Positions 9,896 through 18,769 of a stretch of DNA of 25,386 nucleotides are shown here, piece after piece (within the stretch, counting starts at the first letter, position 1; the number at the start of each line of letters is the position of its first letter). Made by a program: the position numbers and the translations under genes. The notes under the pieces were generated by a model, which saw only the letters and a list, made by a program, of their open reading frames with translations, was not told where the DNA came from and did not search any database. The stretch is from an uncultured Adlercreutzia sp. (GTDB lineage: Bacteria > Actinomycetota > Coriobacteriia > Coriobacteriales > Eggerthellaceae): NCBI GenBank assembly GCA_910589165.1, contig CAJUSP010000025.1:1-25386 (forward strand). The letters are read 5' to 3'.

Positions 9896-11989
9896 ATGCT
9901 TGAACTTGTTTTGCTCTCGCTTGGGGTCTCCTGCGCCACGGGCGTGGTGTCGCTGCTGTGCGGCAAGACCCCTAAGGCGGCGAAGACCGTCGCCTGTGTG
10001 GGAGGCATGGGAGCGGCCGCGCTGAGCTTCGCCGGCGGCGTGGGCGCCCTGCTCCAAACGGCCACCTACGTCAGCTGGCTGGGGCCTATGCCCTTCACGA
10101 ACTTCTCGCTGCTGTTGAACCCGCTGGCGGGCCTGCTCATTGCCGTTATCGCGGCTTTGGCCTTCGTGGCGTGGCTCTACGGCCTGTCGTACTTCGACGA
10201 GTACTACGACAAGGGCATCGGCGTCATCGGGCTGTTCATGAACCTGTTCATCGCCTCGATGAACCTGGTCATCCTGGCCGACAACGCGTTTTGGTTCCTC
10301 GTGTTCTTCGAGCTGATGTCGCTTACGTCCTACGTGCTTGTCATCATCGATCAGACCGAGAAGTCGGTGCGGGGCGGCTTTCTGTACCTCATCATGGCCC
10401 ATATCGGTTTTCTGATGATCGCCATCTCGTTCTTCGTGATGGCCAGCGCCGCCGGCTCTTTGGAATTTGCGGCCTTCCGTGCCACGGCCTTCGCGCCGGC
10501 GCTCGCGACAGTCGCCTTCGTGCTGGCCTTCTTCGGCTTCGGCGCCAAAGCGGGTATGGTCCCCTTCCATTCCTGGTTGCCCCAGGCTCATCCGGCCGCG
10601 CCCTCGAATGTGTCGGCGCTCATGTCCGGCGGCATGATCAAGATCGGCATCTTCGGCATCTGCAAAGTGTGCTTCGATCTTCTGGGGGCAGCGGGCGGCG
10701 AGATCGGCTGGGGCGTGCTTGTCATCGTCATCGGGGCCGTCTCGTCGGTTCTCGGCGTGGTGTACGCTCTGGGCGAGCACGACCTGAAGAGCCTTTTGGC
10801 CTACCATTCCGTGGAGAACATCGGCATTATCTTGCTCGGTGTGGGGACGGGCATCTTCGGCTGGGCCGCAGGGCTGCCGTGGCTGGCTGCCATCGGCCTT
10901 CTGGCCGGTTTGTACCACTTGGTGAACCACGCTATGTTCAAGGGCCTTCTGTTCCTGGGCGCCGGCAGCGTGCTGCATGCCACGGGCACCCGCAACATGG
11001 AGGTGCTGGGTGGCCTGGCGCGGCTTATGCCCTGGACGGCCGTATGCTTCCTTGTGGGCTCGCTGGCCATCTCGGCCATTCCGCCTCTGAACGGTTTCGT
11101 GTCCGAGTGGTTCACCTATCAGGGGCTGATCGGCGCGGCCATGGAGGGCGATATCTTCCTGCGCATCGTGTTCGCGTTCGCGGTGGTGGCCCTGGCTATT
11201 ACCGGCGCCTTGGCGGTCACCTGCTTCGTGAAGGCCTTCGGCGTGACGTTTTTGGCGAAGCCTCGTTCCGAGGCTGCCGAGCGCGCCTGCGAGGTGCCGA
11301 CCCCCATGGTTACCGCCATGGTGGTGCTGACGGTGGCCTGCGTGGTTCTGGGCTTGGGCGCGGCATGGATCGCGCCGGTTATCGAGTCGATCGGGGCCTC
11401 TATGCTGGCCGCCCCCGCCCTGCCGGTGGCTGAGGGCGTGACCCTGGTGTCGCTCGACACCGTGTCGGTGGTCTCGCCGCTTATCTTGGCTGTGCTCATG
11501 GCGGCAGTCATCGCCGTCTGCGCCCTGGTGCGAAACGTTGCCAACGCCAAGGCCGGCATGAAGGCCGACCCCAAGCCTTGGGCCTGCGGCTACGAGCCCG
11601 ATCTGTCCATGGAGACGCTGGCCTCCACCGTGGGAGCCAACGTGAAGAACTTCATGGGGCCCTTGTATGCCATCCGCTACGGGGTGAATCGGGCAGGCCA
11701 GACCATGGCGCGTCTGATCGGCCGCGCCATCGACCCCGAGGCCGAGTCGGCCGCTCCTGCGGCTGCTCCGGCTCCCAAGGGCGCCTCCTCGCGTTTCGAC
11801 CGCGACCGCGTCTTCGGCATTGCCCCGGCTGAGAAACATGCTCCGGCGCTCTCGAATTCCGTTCTGTCCATCGTACGCGATCTGGGCGCGTGGTTCGGCC
11901 GCATGGAAAGCGGCGACTACCGCACCTACATCGTGTACATCGTCGGTGCGCTGGTGTTCTTCCTCGCGCTCATCGTTCTCGTTCGATAG
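9896..11989 (+). CDS. hyfB: Hydrogenase-4 membrane subunit B (HyfB/HycC-like antiporter-type subunit)
   Basis: This 697-residue multi-spanning membrane protein belongs to the NuoL/M/N (Mrp antiporter) family; E. coli HyfB has 672 residues. Hydrophobic spans run through most of its length. The family core around residues 215-260 reads FGAKAGMVPFHSWLPQAHP followed by NVSALMSG. A second conserved stretch is GEHDLKSLLAYHSVENIG near residue 295. A hydrophilic, Ala/Pro-rich linker (about 605-640) and a final hydrophobic helix form the C-terminus, similar to the lateral anchor of such subunits. It probably forms a proton- or sodium-conducting module of the membrane arm. AAGGAGGT lies 5 nt before the start. 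Confidence 0.92.
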   Translation: MLELVLLSLGVSCATGVVSLLCGKTPKAAKTVACVGGMGAAALSFAGGVGALLQTATYVSWLGPMPFTNFSLLLNPLAGLLIAVIAALAFVAWLYGLSYFDEYYDKGIGVIGLFMNLFIASMNLVILADNAFWFLVFFELMSLTSYVLVIIDQTEKSVRGGFLYLIMAHIGFLMIAISFFVMASAAGSLEFAAFRATAFAPALATVAFVLAFFGFGAKAGMVPFHSWLPQAHPAAPSNVSALMSGGMIKIGIFGICKVCFDLLGAAGGEIGWGVLVIVIGAVSSVLGVVYALGEHDLKSLLAYHSVENIGIILLGVGTGIFGWAAGLPWLAAIGLLAGLYHLVNHAMFKGLLFLGAGSVLHATGTRNMEVLGGLARLMPWTAVCFLVGSLAISAIPPLNGFVSEWFTYQGLIGAAMEGDIFLRIVFAFAVVALAITGALAVTCFVKAFGVTFLAKPRSEAAERACEVPTPMVTAMVVLTVACVVLGLGAAWIAPVIESIGASMLAAPALPVAEGVTLVSLDTVSVVSPLILAVLMAAVIAVCALVRNVANAKAGMKADPKPWACGYEPDLSMETLASTVGANVKNFMGPLYAIRYGVNRAGQTMARLIGRAIDPEAESAAPAAAPAPKGASSRFDRDRVFGIAPAEKHAPALSNSVLSIVRDLGAWFGRMESGDYRTYIVYIVGALVFFLALIVLVR

Positions 11990-11998
11990 GAGGCTGCC

Positions 11999-12925
11999 AT
12001 GTCTATTGTTGTTGCACTGCTGCAGGCAGTCCTTCTGGTGGCGCTTGCTCCGCTTGTCTCGGGCATCGCCCGTAAAATCCGGGCAAAGATGCATGCTCGC
12101 GAGGGTGCCTCGGCGCTGCAAGACTACTACGACCTCGCGAAGTTGTGGCACCGTTGCGAGGTGCGCGAGGGGGGAAGCGGGCTGGTGTCCCGCGCGATGC
12201 CGCCCGTGTTTTTGGGCTGCTTCATCCTCATTGCCGCAGGGCTTCCCCTGGCCATGCAGGCGTGCCCTATTCCGATCTTGGGTGACATCATCACCATCCT
12301 GTACCTGATGGCCCTGCCGCGCTTCATGTTCAGCCTGGCGTCCATCGACTCTGCCGGCTCCTATACTGCCATCGGCGGCATCCGCGAGCTTTTGGTGGGC
12401 GTGCTGGTGGAGCCCTCGCTCATGCTTGTGCTGTTCGTCATGGCCGTGGCCGTGGGGTCGACGAATGTGGGCATCATGGCCAATGCCGTGGCCACCTTGC
12501 AGGCCTATCCGATGGTGGCCGTGGTTGTGGCTGCCGTGGCCTGCGCCATGGCCTGCTACATTGAGATGGGCAAGCTGCCCTTCGACTTGGCCGAGGCCGA
12601 GCAGGAGATTCAGGAGGGGCCTCTGGCCGCCTACTCCGGCCCGTCGCTGGCTATGTTGAAGCTGGGCGTGTCCTTGAAGCAGCTGGTGGTGGCGAGCCTG
12701 TTTGTGGCCATCTTTGTGCCCTTCGGCGCGGCGGCTGCCGCGGGTCCGCTCGATATCCTCATCGGTTTTATCGTCTATCTGGTCAAGGTGCTCGTGGTGT
12801 TTCTGCTGGCGTCGGTTATCGAGAACTCCGTCATGCGTGTGCGCTACAAGCTGCTCGGCCGCTACACCTGGTTTGTTGTGGGGATTGCCAGTCTCTCCCT
12901 CGTCTTCCTCGTCATTGGAATTTAG
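11999..12925 (+). CDS. hyfC: Hydrogenase-4 membrane subunit C (HyfC/HycD-like, NuoH family)
   Basis: This 308-residue membrane protein of the NuoH/HycD family docks the hydrogenase to the membrane arm. The conserved loop EMGKLPFDLAEAEQEIQEG followed by AAYSGPSLAM is visible around residues 183-215, with the acidic residues typical of the family's quinone-site-like region. About eight hydrophobic spans are predicted by eye. TAGGAGG lies at 11987-11993, overlapping the hyfB stop codon, and the ATG follows 5 nt later, so translation is probably coupled. Confidence 0.92.
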   Translation: MSIVVALLQAVLLVALAPLVSGIARKIRAKMHAREGASALQDYYDLAKLWHRCEVREGGSGLVSRAMPPVFLGCFILIAAGLPLAMQACPIPILGDIITILYLMALPRFMFSLASIDSAGSYTAIGGIRELLVGVLVEPSLMLVLFVMAVAVGSTNVGIMANAVATLQAYPMVAVVVAAVACAMACYIEMGKLPFDLAEAEQEIQEGPLAAYSGPSLAMLKLGVSLKQLVVASLFVAIFVPFGAAAAAGPLDILIGFIVYLVKVLVVFLLASVIENSVMRVRYKLLGRYTWFVVGIASLSLVFLVIGI

Positions 12926-12937
12926 GTGGTGATGAAT

Positions 12938-13594
12938 ATGTTTGGTTACCCATTGGTCAATGTGCTTGGGGCCTGCCTCATCATCACCTCGATGATGGTG
13001 GTGCTTGCCCGCACGGGGCGGGCGGCGGCGTGCCTGTACTCGCTGCAGTCCCTCGTGCTGGTGGGGGTGCTGGCCTCATTGGGGGCAGTGACCGGATCGA
13101 CGGAGCTGTTTACCTGGTCGGCGACGGCGTTTGCCACCAAGGTCGTGCTCGTGCCTGCCATCTTGCTGTACACGTTGAAGAAAATCGGCAGCGATGCCCA
13201 AGCCGACCTGCCGCCGCGCATGAACCCTATGAAGTCGGTGGCGCTTGTGGCTGTGGAGGTGTTCGTGTGCTTCGTCGTGGTGTCGGGCATCGATCTGCCC
13301 ACGGCCGATGCGGCGCTTCCCACCCTGGCCGTGTCGCTGGCCCACTTCTTCATCGGCCTCACCTGCATCGTCATCCAGCGCTCCATCTTCAAGCAGATCT
13401 TCGGATACTGCCTGATGGAGAACGGCTCCCATGTGACGCTGGCCCTGCTGGCGCCCCAGGCGCCCGAGCTGGTGGAGATCGGCGTGGCCACTGATGCCAT
13501 CTTTGCGGTGATTATTCTGGCCGTGCTGGTGTGCCGCATGGCGCGCTACACGCACACCCTGGATGCCGACGACCTCTGCGAGCTGAAGGGATAA
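12938..13594 (+). CDS. hyfE: Hydrogenase-4 membrane subunit E (HyfE-like)
   Basis: This membrane protein has 218 residues from this start; E. coli HyfE has 216. The N-terminal half carries three closely packed hydrophobic helices with the conserved YSLQSLVLVG segment, as in NuoK-like proteins, and FATKVVLVPAILLYTLKK follows as in HyfE. The start is uncertain: GTG 12926, GTG 12929, ATG 12932 and ATG 12938 are all in frame. ATG 12938 is chosen because AGGTGG at 12924-12929 sits 8 nt before it. HyfE is present in E. coli FHL-2 but absent from FHL-1, so this gene marks the complex as Hyf-like. Confidence 0.88.
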   Translation: MFGYPLVNVLGACLIITSMMVVLARTGRAAACLYSLQSLVLVGVLASLGAVTGSTELFTWSATAFATKVVLVPAILLYTLKKIGSDAQADLPPRMNPMKSVALVAVEVFVCFVVVSGIDLPTADAALPTLAVSLAHFFIGLTCIVIQRSIFKQIFGYCLMENGSHVTLALLAPQAPELVEIGVATDAIFAVIILAVLVCRMARYTHTLDADDLCELKG

Positions 13595-13597
13595 GCC

Positions 13598-15175
13598 ATG
13601 GATTACTCACTGTTACTTCTCGTTCTTCTCGGCTGTCCCGTGGCGGCAGCGCTGCTCATTGCCGTGCTGCCGGCAAAGGCCGTACCGCGCAGCGCGTATG
13701 AGGCCATCCACGTCGTCTCTCTTCTCGGTGTTGCCACCTGCGGCCTTGCGCTTGTGGTGGCGGCCTTCACGGGCAGCGACATCTTCGCCCTGGGCGAGTG
13801 GTTTCACCTTGACGGCCTTAGCGCTCTGTTCCTGGCCCTTATCGCTGTCATCGGGCCGTGCACGGGCATTTACTCGCTGCCCTACGTGGCCCACGATGTG
13901 GCCGAGGGCAAGTTGGGGCCGTCTCAGGTGAAGCAGTACTACGCCTTTTTCAACCTGTTCATCTTCTCGATGATTCTGGCCGTTACCTCGAACAACATCA
14001 TTATGATGTGGGTGTCGGTTGAGGCGACCACTCTGTCCACGGTGTTCCTCGTGGGCGTCTACCGCACGAAGCTGGCTTTAGAGGCGGCCTGGAAATACGT
14101 GATCGTCTGCACGGCCGGCGTGGCTTTCGGTCTGTTCGGCACGCTGCTCGTGTACGCCAACGCCGCCGATGTCATGGCCGATGCTCATCAGGCGGTGTTC
14201 TGGACGTCCATTCTGCCCAATGCGCCCTTGATGGATCACTCCCTCATGATGATCGCCTTTGTGTTCGCCGCCATCGGCTTCGGCACGAAGGCGGGCCTGT
14301 TCCCCATGCACACGTGGCTGCCCGATGCCCATTCCGAGGCCCCGAGCCCCGTGTCCGGCCTGCTGTCCGGCGTGCTTTTGAAGTGCGCTATCCTGATCAT
14401 CCTGCGCTTCTACATTCTGGCTGCCGCCAATGTGGGTGATGACTTCCCGCAGCTGATCATGATGATTCTAGGTGTTCTGTCGGTGTGCTACGCCGCCTTC
14501 GAGGTGTACAAGCAGAACGACCTGAAGCGCAAGCTGGCCTACAGCTCCTGCGAGAACGTGGGCCTCATTGCCGTGTGCTTCGGCATCGGCGGCCCGCTCG
14601 GCATCATTGCGGGGCTTGTGCACTGCGTGGCCCATGGCCTGACCAAGGCCTTCATGTTCTGCCTGTCCGGCAATGTGATGATGAAGTACCACACCCGTGA
14701 CCTTTCGAAGATCAAGGGCATCGTGTCGGTGGCCCCCGTTACGGGCGTGCTGTTCATCCTCGGGTGCCTGGCCCTGGCCGGCTTCCCGCCCTTCGCCATG
14801 TTCGTGAGCGAGATGTTCATGATCCTTGCTGGCGTGGCGGCCCGGTGCTGGTGGGCGGTGGCGTTGGTGCTGGTCGCGCTCGTGGTGGTCATTATGGCGC
14901 TCGTGCACATGATCACCGGATCGGCTTTGGGCCGGGCGCCCGAGGGCGTGAAGCGCGGCGACGTGTCGCCGCTGGCCCTGGTGCCCGAGGTGGTGCTGCT
15001 GGCGCTCGTGGTGCTGCTCGGCGTAGCGCTGCCCGGGCCCTTGGCGGGCTCTATCGAGGAAGCCAGCGCCATCGTGTTGAATTATGAGTCCGAGAACCCC
15101 GTCAACGGCAGCTTGTTCGACGAGGCGATGGCGGCGCTGGCCGTTCAGGAAGAGGTCGAGGAGGTGGTCGAGTAA
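13598..15175 (+). CDS. hyfF: Hydrogenase-4 membrane subunit F (HyfF-like antiporter-type subunit)
   Basis: This 525-residue NuoL/M/N-family protein is nearly equal in length to E. coli HyfF (526). The antiporter core TKAGLFPMHTWLPDAHSEA and SPVSGLLSGVLLKCA is clear near residues 229-262, as is LKRKLAYSSCENVGL near 308-322. About 13-14 membrane spans are evident, and the last 50 residues are hydrophilic and acidic. It lies 3 nt after hyfE, and its stop overlaps the hyfG start (TAATG). It is the second antiporter-like subunit of the cluster. HyfD, which would be the third in E. coli FHL-2, is not found between hyfC and hyfE or elsewhere in the window. Confidence 0.93.
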   Translation: MDYSLLLLVLLGCPVAAALLIAVLPAKAVPRSAYEAIHVVSLLGVATCGLALVVAAFTGSDIFALGEWFHLDGLSALFLALIAVIGPCTGIYSLPYVAHDVAEGKLGPSQVKQYYAFFNLFIFSMILAVTSNNIIMMWVSVEATTLSTVFLVGVYRTKLALEAAWKYVIVCTAGVAFGLFGTLLVYANAADVMADAHQAVFWTSILPNAPLMDHSLMMIAFVFAAIGFGTKAGLFPMHTWLPDAHSEAPSPVSGLLSGVLLKCAILIILRFYILAAANVGDDFPQLIMMILGVLSVCYAAFEVYKQNDLKRKLAYSSCENVGLIAVCFGIGGPLGIIAGLVHCVAHGLTKAFMFCLSGNVMMKYHTRDLSKIKGIVSVAPVTGVLFILGCLALAGFPPFAMFVSEMFMILAGVAARCWWAVALVLVALVVVIMALVHMITGSALGRAPEGVKRGDVSPLALVPEVVLLALVVLLGVALPGPLAGSIEEASAIVLNYESENPVNGSLFDEAMAALAVQEEVEEVVE

Positions 15176-16914
15176 TGACCGCGAAAAAGAATACGGCGCT
15201 GCGCCGCTGCGAGAGCCATGTGCAGGCCGTGCGGGACACCTTCCCAGGCTCGGTGCTCGATGCCGCATGGCAGGCCGAGGACCAAGTGACCATTACCGTT
15301 CCCACCGATATGCTTCCCGACGTGGTGGAGTTCCTTTACTACGGGCGGGGCGGCTGGCTGCCTAACATGGTGGCCAACGACGAGCGCCCCCTCAAAGGCT
15401 GCTACGCGCTGTACTATTTGCTGTCCATGGAGGAGGACGATCCCGGCTTCGTCACCGTGCGCGTCGAAATCGACCCGCATTCCATGGAATACCCCTCGGT
15501 GACGCCTCGAGTGCCTGCCTGCGTGTGGTCCGAGCGAGAGGCCTTCGACATGTTCGGCCTGCGTGCCGTGGGCCTGCCCGACGAGCGGCGCCTGGTGCTG
15601 CCCGATGATTGGCCGGCGAATCTGTACCCCTTGCGGAAGGACTCGATGGACTACCGCAAGCGCCCGGCGCCGGCGTGCGATGTGGAGAACTACTCGTTCC
15701 TCTACGAGGGCAACGCCGAGGAGACCACCCAGGTGCCCATGGGGCCTTTGCACATCACCTCCGACGAGCCGGGCCATTTCCGCCTGTTCGTGGAGGGCGA
15801 GGAGATCATCGACGCCGATTATCGCTTGTTCTATGTGCACCGCGGCATGGAGAAGGTGGCCGAGAGCCGTTTGGACTACGACGCCGTCACGTTTCTGGCC
15901 GACCGCATCTGCGGCATTTGCGGCAACGCCCATTCTGTGGCCTACGCCGAGGCCGTGGAGCACGCCCAGGGCATCGAAGTGCCCGTTCGCGCCCAGTACA
16001 TCCGAGCTATCTTGCTCGAGGTGGAGCGCTTGCACTCGCATTTGCTGAACCTGGGTCTCGTGTGTCACTACTGCGGTTTCGACACGGGCTTCCAGCACTT
16101 CTTCCGCGTGCGCGAGAAGACCATGGATTTGGCGGTGCTCCTCACTGGCGCCCGCAAGACCTACGGCCTGAACCTCATCGGCGGCGTGCGCCGCGATATC
16201 TTGGACGAGCAGAAGATGGCCACCGTCAAGTACGTGCGCGAGCTGCGCAACGAGGTCGAGGCCTTGGTGGACATGCTCGTTTCGACGGCGAACTTCGAGA
16301 GCCGCACTGCCGGCGTCGGGCGTCTTGACCCGTCGGTGGCCCGCGACTACAGCCCCGTGGGCCCGTGCGTGCGCGGCAGCGGCATTGCCCGCGATGTGCG
16401 TTTCGACCACCCCTTCGACGGCTACAAGTACCTGACCGGCCTTACGGCCCGCAGCCATGACGGCTGCGATGTGCAGAGCCGCACCCTCGTGCGCGTCGAA
16501 GAGTTCATGGATTCGCTGACCATGATCGAGCAGATGCTCGATGGCGCTCCCGGGGGGCCCATTCGCACGGAAGACTGGCAGTACACGCCGCACAAGTACG
16601 CGCTCGGCTACACCGAGGCGCCGCGCGGCGAGGACATGCACTGGGCCATGGTGGGCGACAACCAGAAGTGCTACCGCTGGCGCGCCAAGGCGGCCACGTA
16701 TTCGAACTGGCCGATCCTGCGCTATATGTTCCGCGGCAACACGGTGGCCGACGCGGCCATCATCGTGGGCTCCATGGATCCGTGCTATTCCTGCACCGAT
16801 CGCGTGACCGTGGTGGATGTCAAAAAGAAGACCGAGACGGTCCTGACCAAGGATCAGCTGGAGGGCTACTGCCGCCGCCGCACCCATTCGCCGCTTTCCG
16901 GAAAGGGGTGGTAG
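15175..16914 (+). CDS. hyfG: [NiFe] hydrogenase large subunit (HyfG/HycE-like)
   Basis: This 579-residue group 4 [NiFe] hydrogenase catalytic subunit is a natural fusion of a NuoC-like N-terminal domain (about 1-170) with a NuoD-like nickel-binding domain. The four nickel ligands are C246 and C249 (RICGICGNAHS) and C537 and C540 (DPCYSCTDR). A 36-residue tail follows R543. In E. coli HycE the protease HycI cuts after the Arg of the same motif to complete metal insertion, so cleavage R543/V544 is predicted, and hycI lies downstream at 18763. The ATG overlaps the hyfF stop, with GAGGAGG in the end of hyfF. Together with HyfI it should reduce protons to H2. Confidence 0.96.
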   Translation: MTAKKNTALRRCESHVQAVRDTFPGSVLDAAWQAEDQVTITVPTDMLPDVVEFLYYGRGGWLPNMVANDERPLKGCYALYYLLSMEEDDPGFVTVRVEIDPHSMEYPSVTPRVPACVWSEREAFDMFGLRAVGLPDERRLVLPDDWPANLYPLRKDSMDYRKRPAPACDVENYSFLYEGNAEETTQVPMGPLHITSDEPGHFRLFVEGEEIIDADYRLFYVHRGMEKVAESRLDYDAVTFLADRICGICGNAHSVAYAEAVEHAQGIEVPVRAQYIRAILLEVERLHSHLLNLGLVCHYCGFDTGFQHFFRVREKTMDLAVLLTGARKTYGLNLIGGVRRDILDEQKMATVKYVRELRNEVEALVDMLVSTANFESRTAGVGRLDPSVARDYSPVGPCVRGSGIARDVRFDHPFDGYKYLTGLTARSHDGCDVQSRTLVRVEEFMDSLTMIEQMLDGAPGGPIRTEDWQYTPHKYALGYTEAPRGEDMHWAMVGDNQKCYRWRAKAATYSNWPILRYMFRGNTVADAAIIVGSMDPCYSCTDRVTVVDVKKKTETVLTKDQLEGYCRRRTHSPLSGKGW

Positions 16915-16917
16915 GCC

Positions 16918-17448
16918 ATGTTGAAGCTGTTCAGGGAAATCGGCCGTGCGGGCGATGCCACCATCGGCTATCCGTTTGCGCCCTACGAGATGCCCGAGGG
17001 TTTCCGCGGCAAGCCGGAGCACAACGAGAAGCTGTGCATCGCCTGCGGCGCCTGCGCCATCGCCTGCCCGGCCAACGCCATCACCATGGAACTCGATGCC
17101 GACCAGTCGCATCTGACATGGGATATCAGCTACGGTCGCTGTATCTTCTGCGGTCGGTGCCAGGAGGTGTGCCCGCTGTTCGCCATTGAGCTGACTCGCG
17201 AGTTCGAGCTGGCAGTGAAGTGCAAGGACGACCTGCGGGAATCGTGCTCCTACGAGGTGGCGCGCTGTGCTCGCTGCGGCAAGCCCTATGCCGTGGCCAA
17301 GGAAGTCGACTACGCCCGGCGCGTTCTGGCACGGGTGGGTGGCGCGGCGGCGGCCGATATCGAGAAAGTAGATCTCTGCCTGGACTGTCGTCGCACCGAT
17401 GATGCCCGGGCGTTTCAGAAGCAGCCTCGCGAAGGGGGGTGCGCATAA
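16918..17448 (+). CDS. hyfH: Hydrogenase ferredoxin subunit (HyfH/HycF-like, NuoI family)
   Basis: This 176-residue cytoplasmic 2x[4Fe-4S] protein relays electrons between the ferredoxin-type subunits and the hydrogenase small subunit. The two motifs CIACGACAIACP and CIFCGRCQEVCP lie at about 41-52 and 76-87. A C-terminal cysteine pair set (CARCGKPYAVAKEVDYA and CLDCRR) forms a zinc-ribbon-like element that is also found in HycF. It lies 3 nt after hyfG with GAAAGGGGTGG before the ATG, and its stop overlaps the hyfI start as TAATG. Confidence 0.93.
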   Translation: MLKLFREIGRAGDATIGYPFAPYEMPEGFRGKPEHNEKLCIACGACAIACPANAITMELDADQSHLTWDISYGRCIFCGRCQEVCPLFAIELTREFELAVKCKDDLRESCSYEVARCARCGKPYAVAKEVDYARRVLARVGGAAAADIEKVDLCLDCRRTDDARAFQKQPREGGCA

Positions 17449-18230
17449 TGTTCGATCATGAGGTGCCGTCGGCACTACAGTGGAAGCCCGACCCGATTGT
17501 GCTGGATGCGAAGGTGGCCGAGGCCAAGCAAAAGCTGCTTCAGTCAATCAAGCGTTCGGTGTACGTGTACCGCATTGACTGCGGCGGCTGCAACGGCTGC
17601 GAGATAGAAATCTTCTCCACCATCACGGCGGTATTCGACGCCGAGCGCTTCGGTATCAAGGTGGTGCCCTCGCCCCGCCATGCCGACGTGCTGCTGTATA
17701 CCGGCGCTATGACCAGGGCCATGCGCGAGCCGGCTCTACGAGCCTACCACGCCGCCCCCGACCCGAAGATCGTCATGTCTTACGGCGCATGCGGCTGCAC
17801 GGGCGGCATCTTCCACGATAACTACTGCGTGTGGGGCGGTACTGATCCTATTTTGCCGGTGGACGTGTACGTGCCGGGGTGCCCGCCTTCGCCCCAGGCC
17901 ACCATCTACGGCTTCGCCTTGACGCTGGGGCTGCTCGACCAGAAGCTGCATGCGAGCCATCATGCGGCTCCGGCCGACGAGCAGGCACCCTTGGCGTTTC
18001 CCGCCATTCCCTACAAGGTGCGCACGGCCTTCGAGCACGAGGCGCGGTTGATGAGCGGCTACTACTACGGCAAGCAAATCGTAGACGAGTTTATGATGGC
18101 CCTTGTCAAAGATAAAGAGGATGCTCTAGGAGCTGCCGATCGTCTGATAGCGGCCGAAACTGACACGCGAAAGCGAGCCGTGTTCATGGATTTGAAGGCG
18201 CTGCTCATGAGCAAGATCGTGGAGGAGTAA
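17448..18230 (+). CDS. hyfI: [NiFe] hydrogenase small subunit (HyfI/HycG-like, NuoB family)
   Basis: This 260-residue protein holds the [4Fe-4S] cluster nearest the Ni-Fe site. The ligands are visible as C48 and C51 in DCGGCNGCEIE, C115 in SYGACGCTGG and C145 in VPGCPPSPQ. E. coli HyfI has 252 residues and HycG 255. The ATG at 17448 overlaps the hyfH stop and has a GAAGGGGGG site 8 nt upstream. A GTG at 17439 would add three residues but overlaps that site. There is no Tat signal, as expected for a cytoplasm-facing group 4 enzyme. The C-terminal 60 residues are charged and variable. Confidence 0.94.
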   Translation: MFDHEVPSALQWKPDPIVLDAKVAEAKQKLLQSIKRSVYVYRIDCGGCNGCEIEIFSTITAVFDAERFGIKVVPSPRHADVLLYTGAMTRAMREPALRAYHAAPDPKIVMSYGACGCTGGIFHDNYCVWGGTDPILPVDVYVPGCPPSPQATIYGFALTLGLLDQKLHASHHAAPADEQAPLAFPAIPYKVRTAFEHEARLMSGYYYGKQIVDEFMMALVKDKEDALGAADRLIAAETDTRKRAVFMDLKALLMSKIVEE

Positions 18231-18235
18231 CAGCG

Positions 18236-18769
18236 ATGGCGCGGCAGGAGACGACTCGTCCGGGGGTGGCACGAGAGGCGGCACGGCACACCACCGACGG
18301 CCGCACGGCCCAGGAAGTGGTGTTCTACCGCCTGGGTCAGAAGTTCGTGGATAACGAGCGCTCTATTCCCGAGGAGGTGCAGTCGGTGCTGTACTACACG
18401 CTCGCCATCGGGCACCATACCGGCGTCATCGACTGCCTCCAGCCGCGCCTGGCCACCTCGCGCGAGGTCTTCGCCGATGTGCTGGGCCTTCTGGGACCGG
18501 GCGATGCCTATGAGAAACTGGCCGGCATCGAGCGCTTCGGCGAGATCGAGCTGAAGAAGGAGCACGTGGGCGCCGTGAAGCCCGGCGTGCTGGCGACTCT
18601 CGAGCAGCTGGGCATGTCGGCGGCCGACGAGGCCTCGGCGGGGGAGGGTGTCACGGGTGCCGTTACGGCCGCCGACGCTCCCAGCTGGCTTGCGGAGTTC
18701 CTGCGTCTTCTGGAGGAGATCCAGTGCGAGCCGGCCGTCTACGCCATGGGAAGGAGGGTCACATGCTAG
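18236..18769 (+). CDS. hycH: Formate hydrogenlyase maturation protein HycH
   Basis: This 177-residue protein closely follows E. coli HycH (136 residues). The conserved stretch KFVDNERSIPEEVQSVLYYT runs straight into LAIGHHTGVIDCL near residues 35-70, and IELKKEHVGAV follows. In E. coli HycH is needed for maturation of the hydrogenase large subunit; its exact chemical role is not settled. An extra N-terminal tail of about 25 residues and an Ala/Gly-rich linker (about 130-150) account for the greater length. GGAGGAG in the last codons of hyfI serves as the ribosome site. The stop TAG overlaps the start of hycI by 7 nt, so translation is likely coupled. Confidence 0.9.
   Translation: MARQETTRPGVAREAARHTTDGRTAQEVVFYRLGQKFVDNERSIPEEVQSVLYYTLAIGHHTGVIDCLQPRLATSREVFADVLGLLGPGDAYEKLAGIERFGEIELKKEHVGAVKPGVLATLEQLGMSAADEASAGEGVTGAVTAADAPSWLAEFLRLLEEIQCEPAVYAMGRRVTC

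Noticed and set aside
9881..12151. 756-residue minus-strand ORF over hyfB
   Set aside because: It overlaps the confident hyfB and hyfC genes; its many His, Arg and Gln residues with no domain point to an antisense shadow.
15145..17547. 800-residue minus-strand ORF over hyfG and hyfH
   Set aside because: It spans two confident genes with intact catalytic motifs and has no ribosome site or domain of its own.
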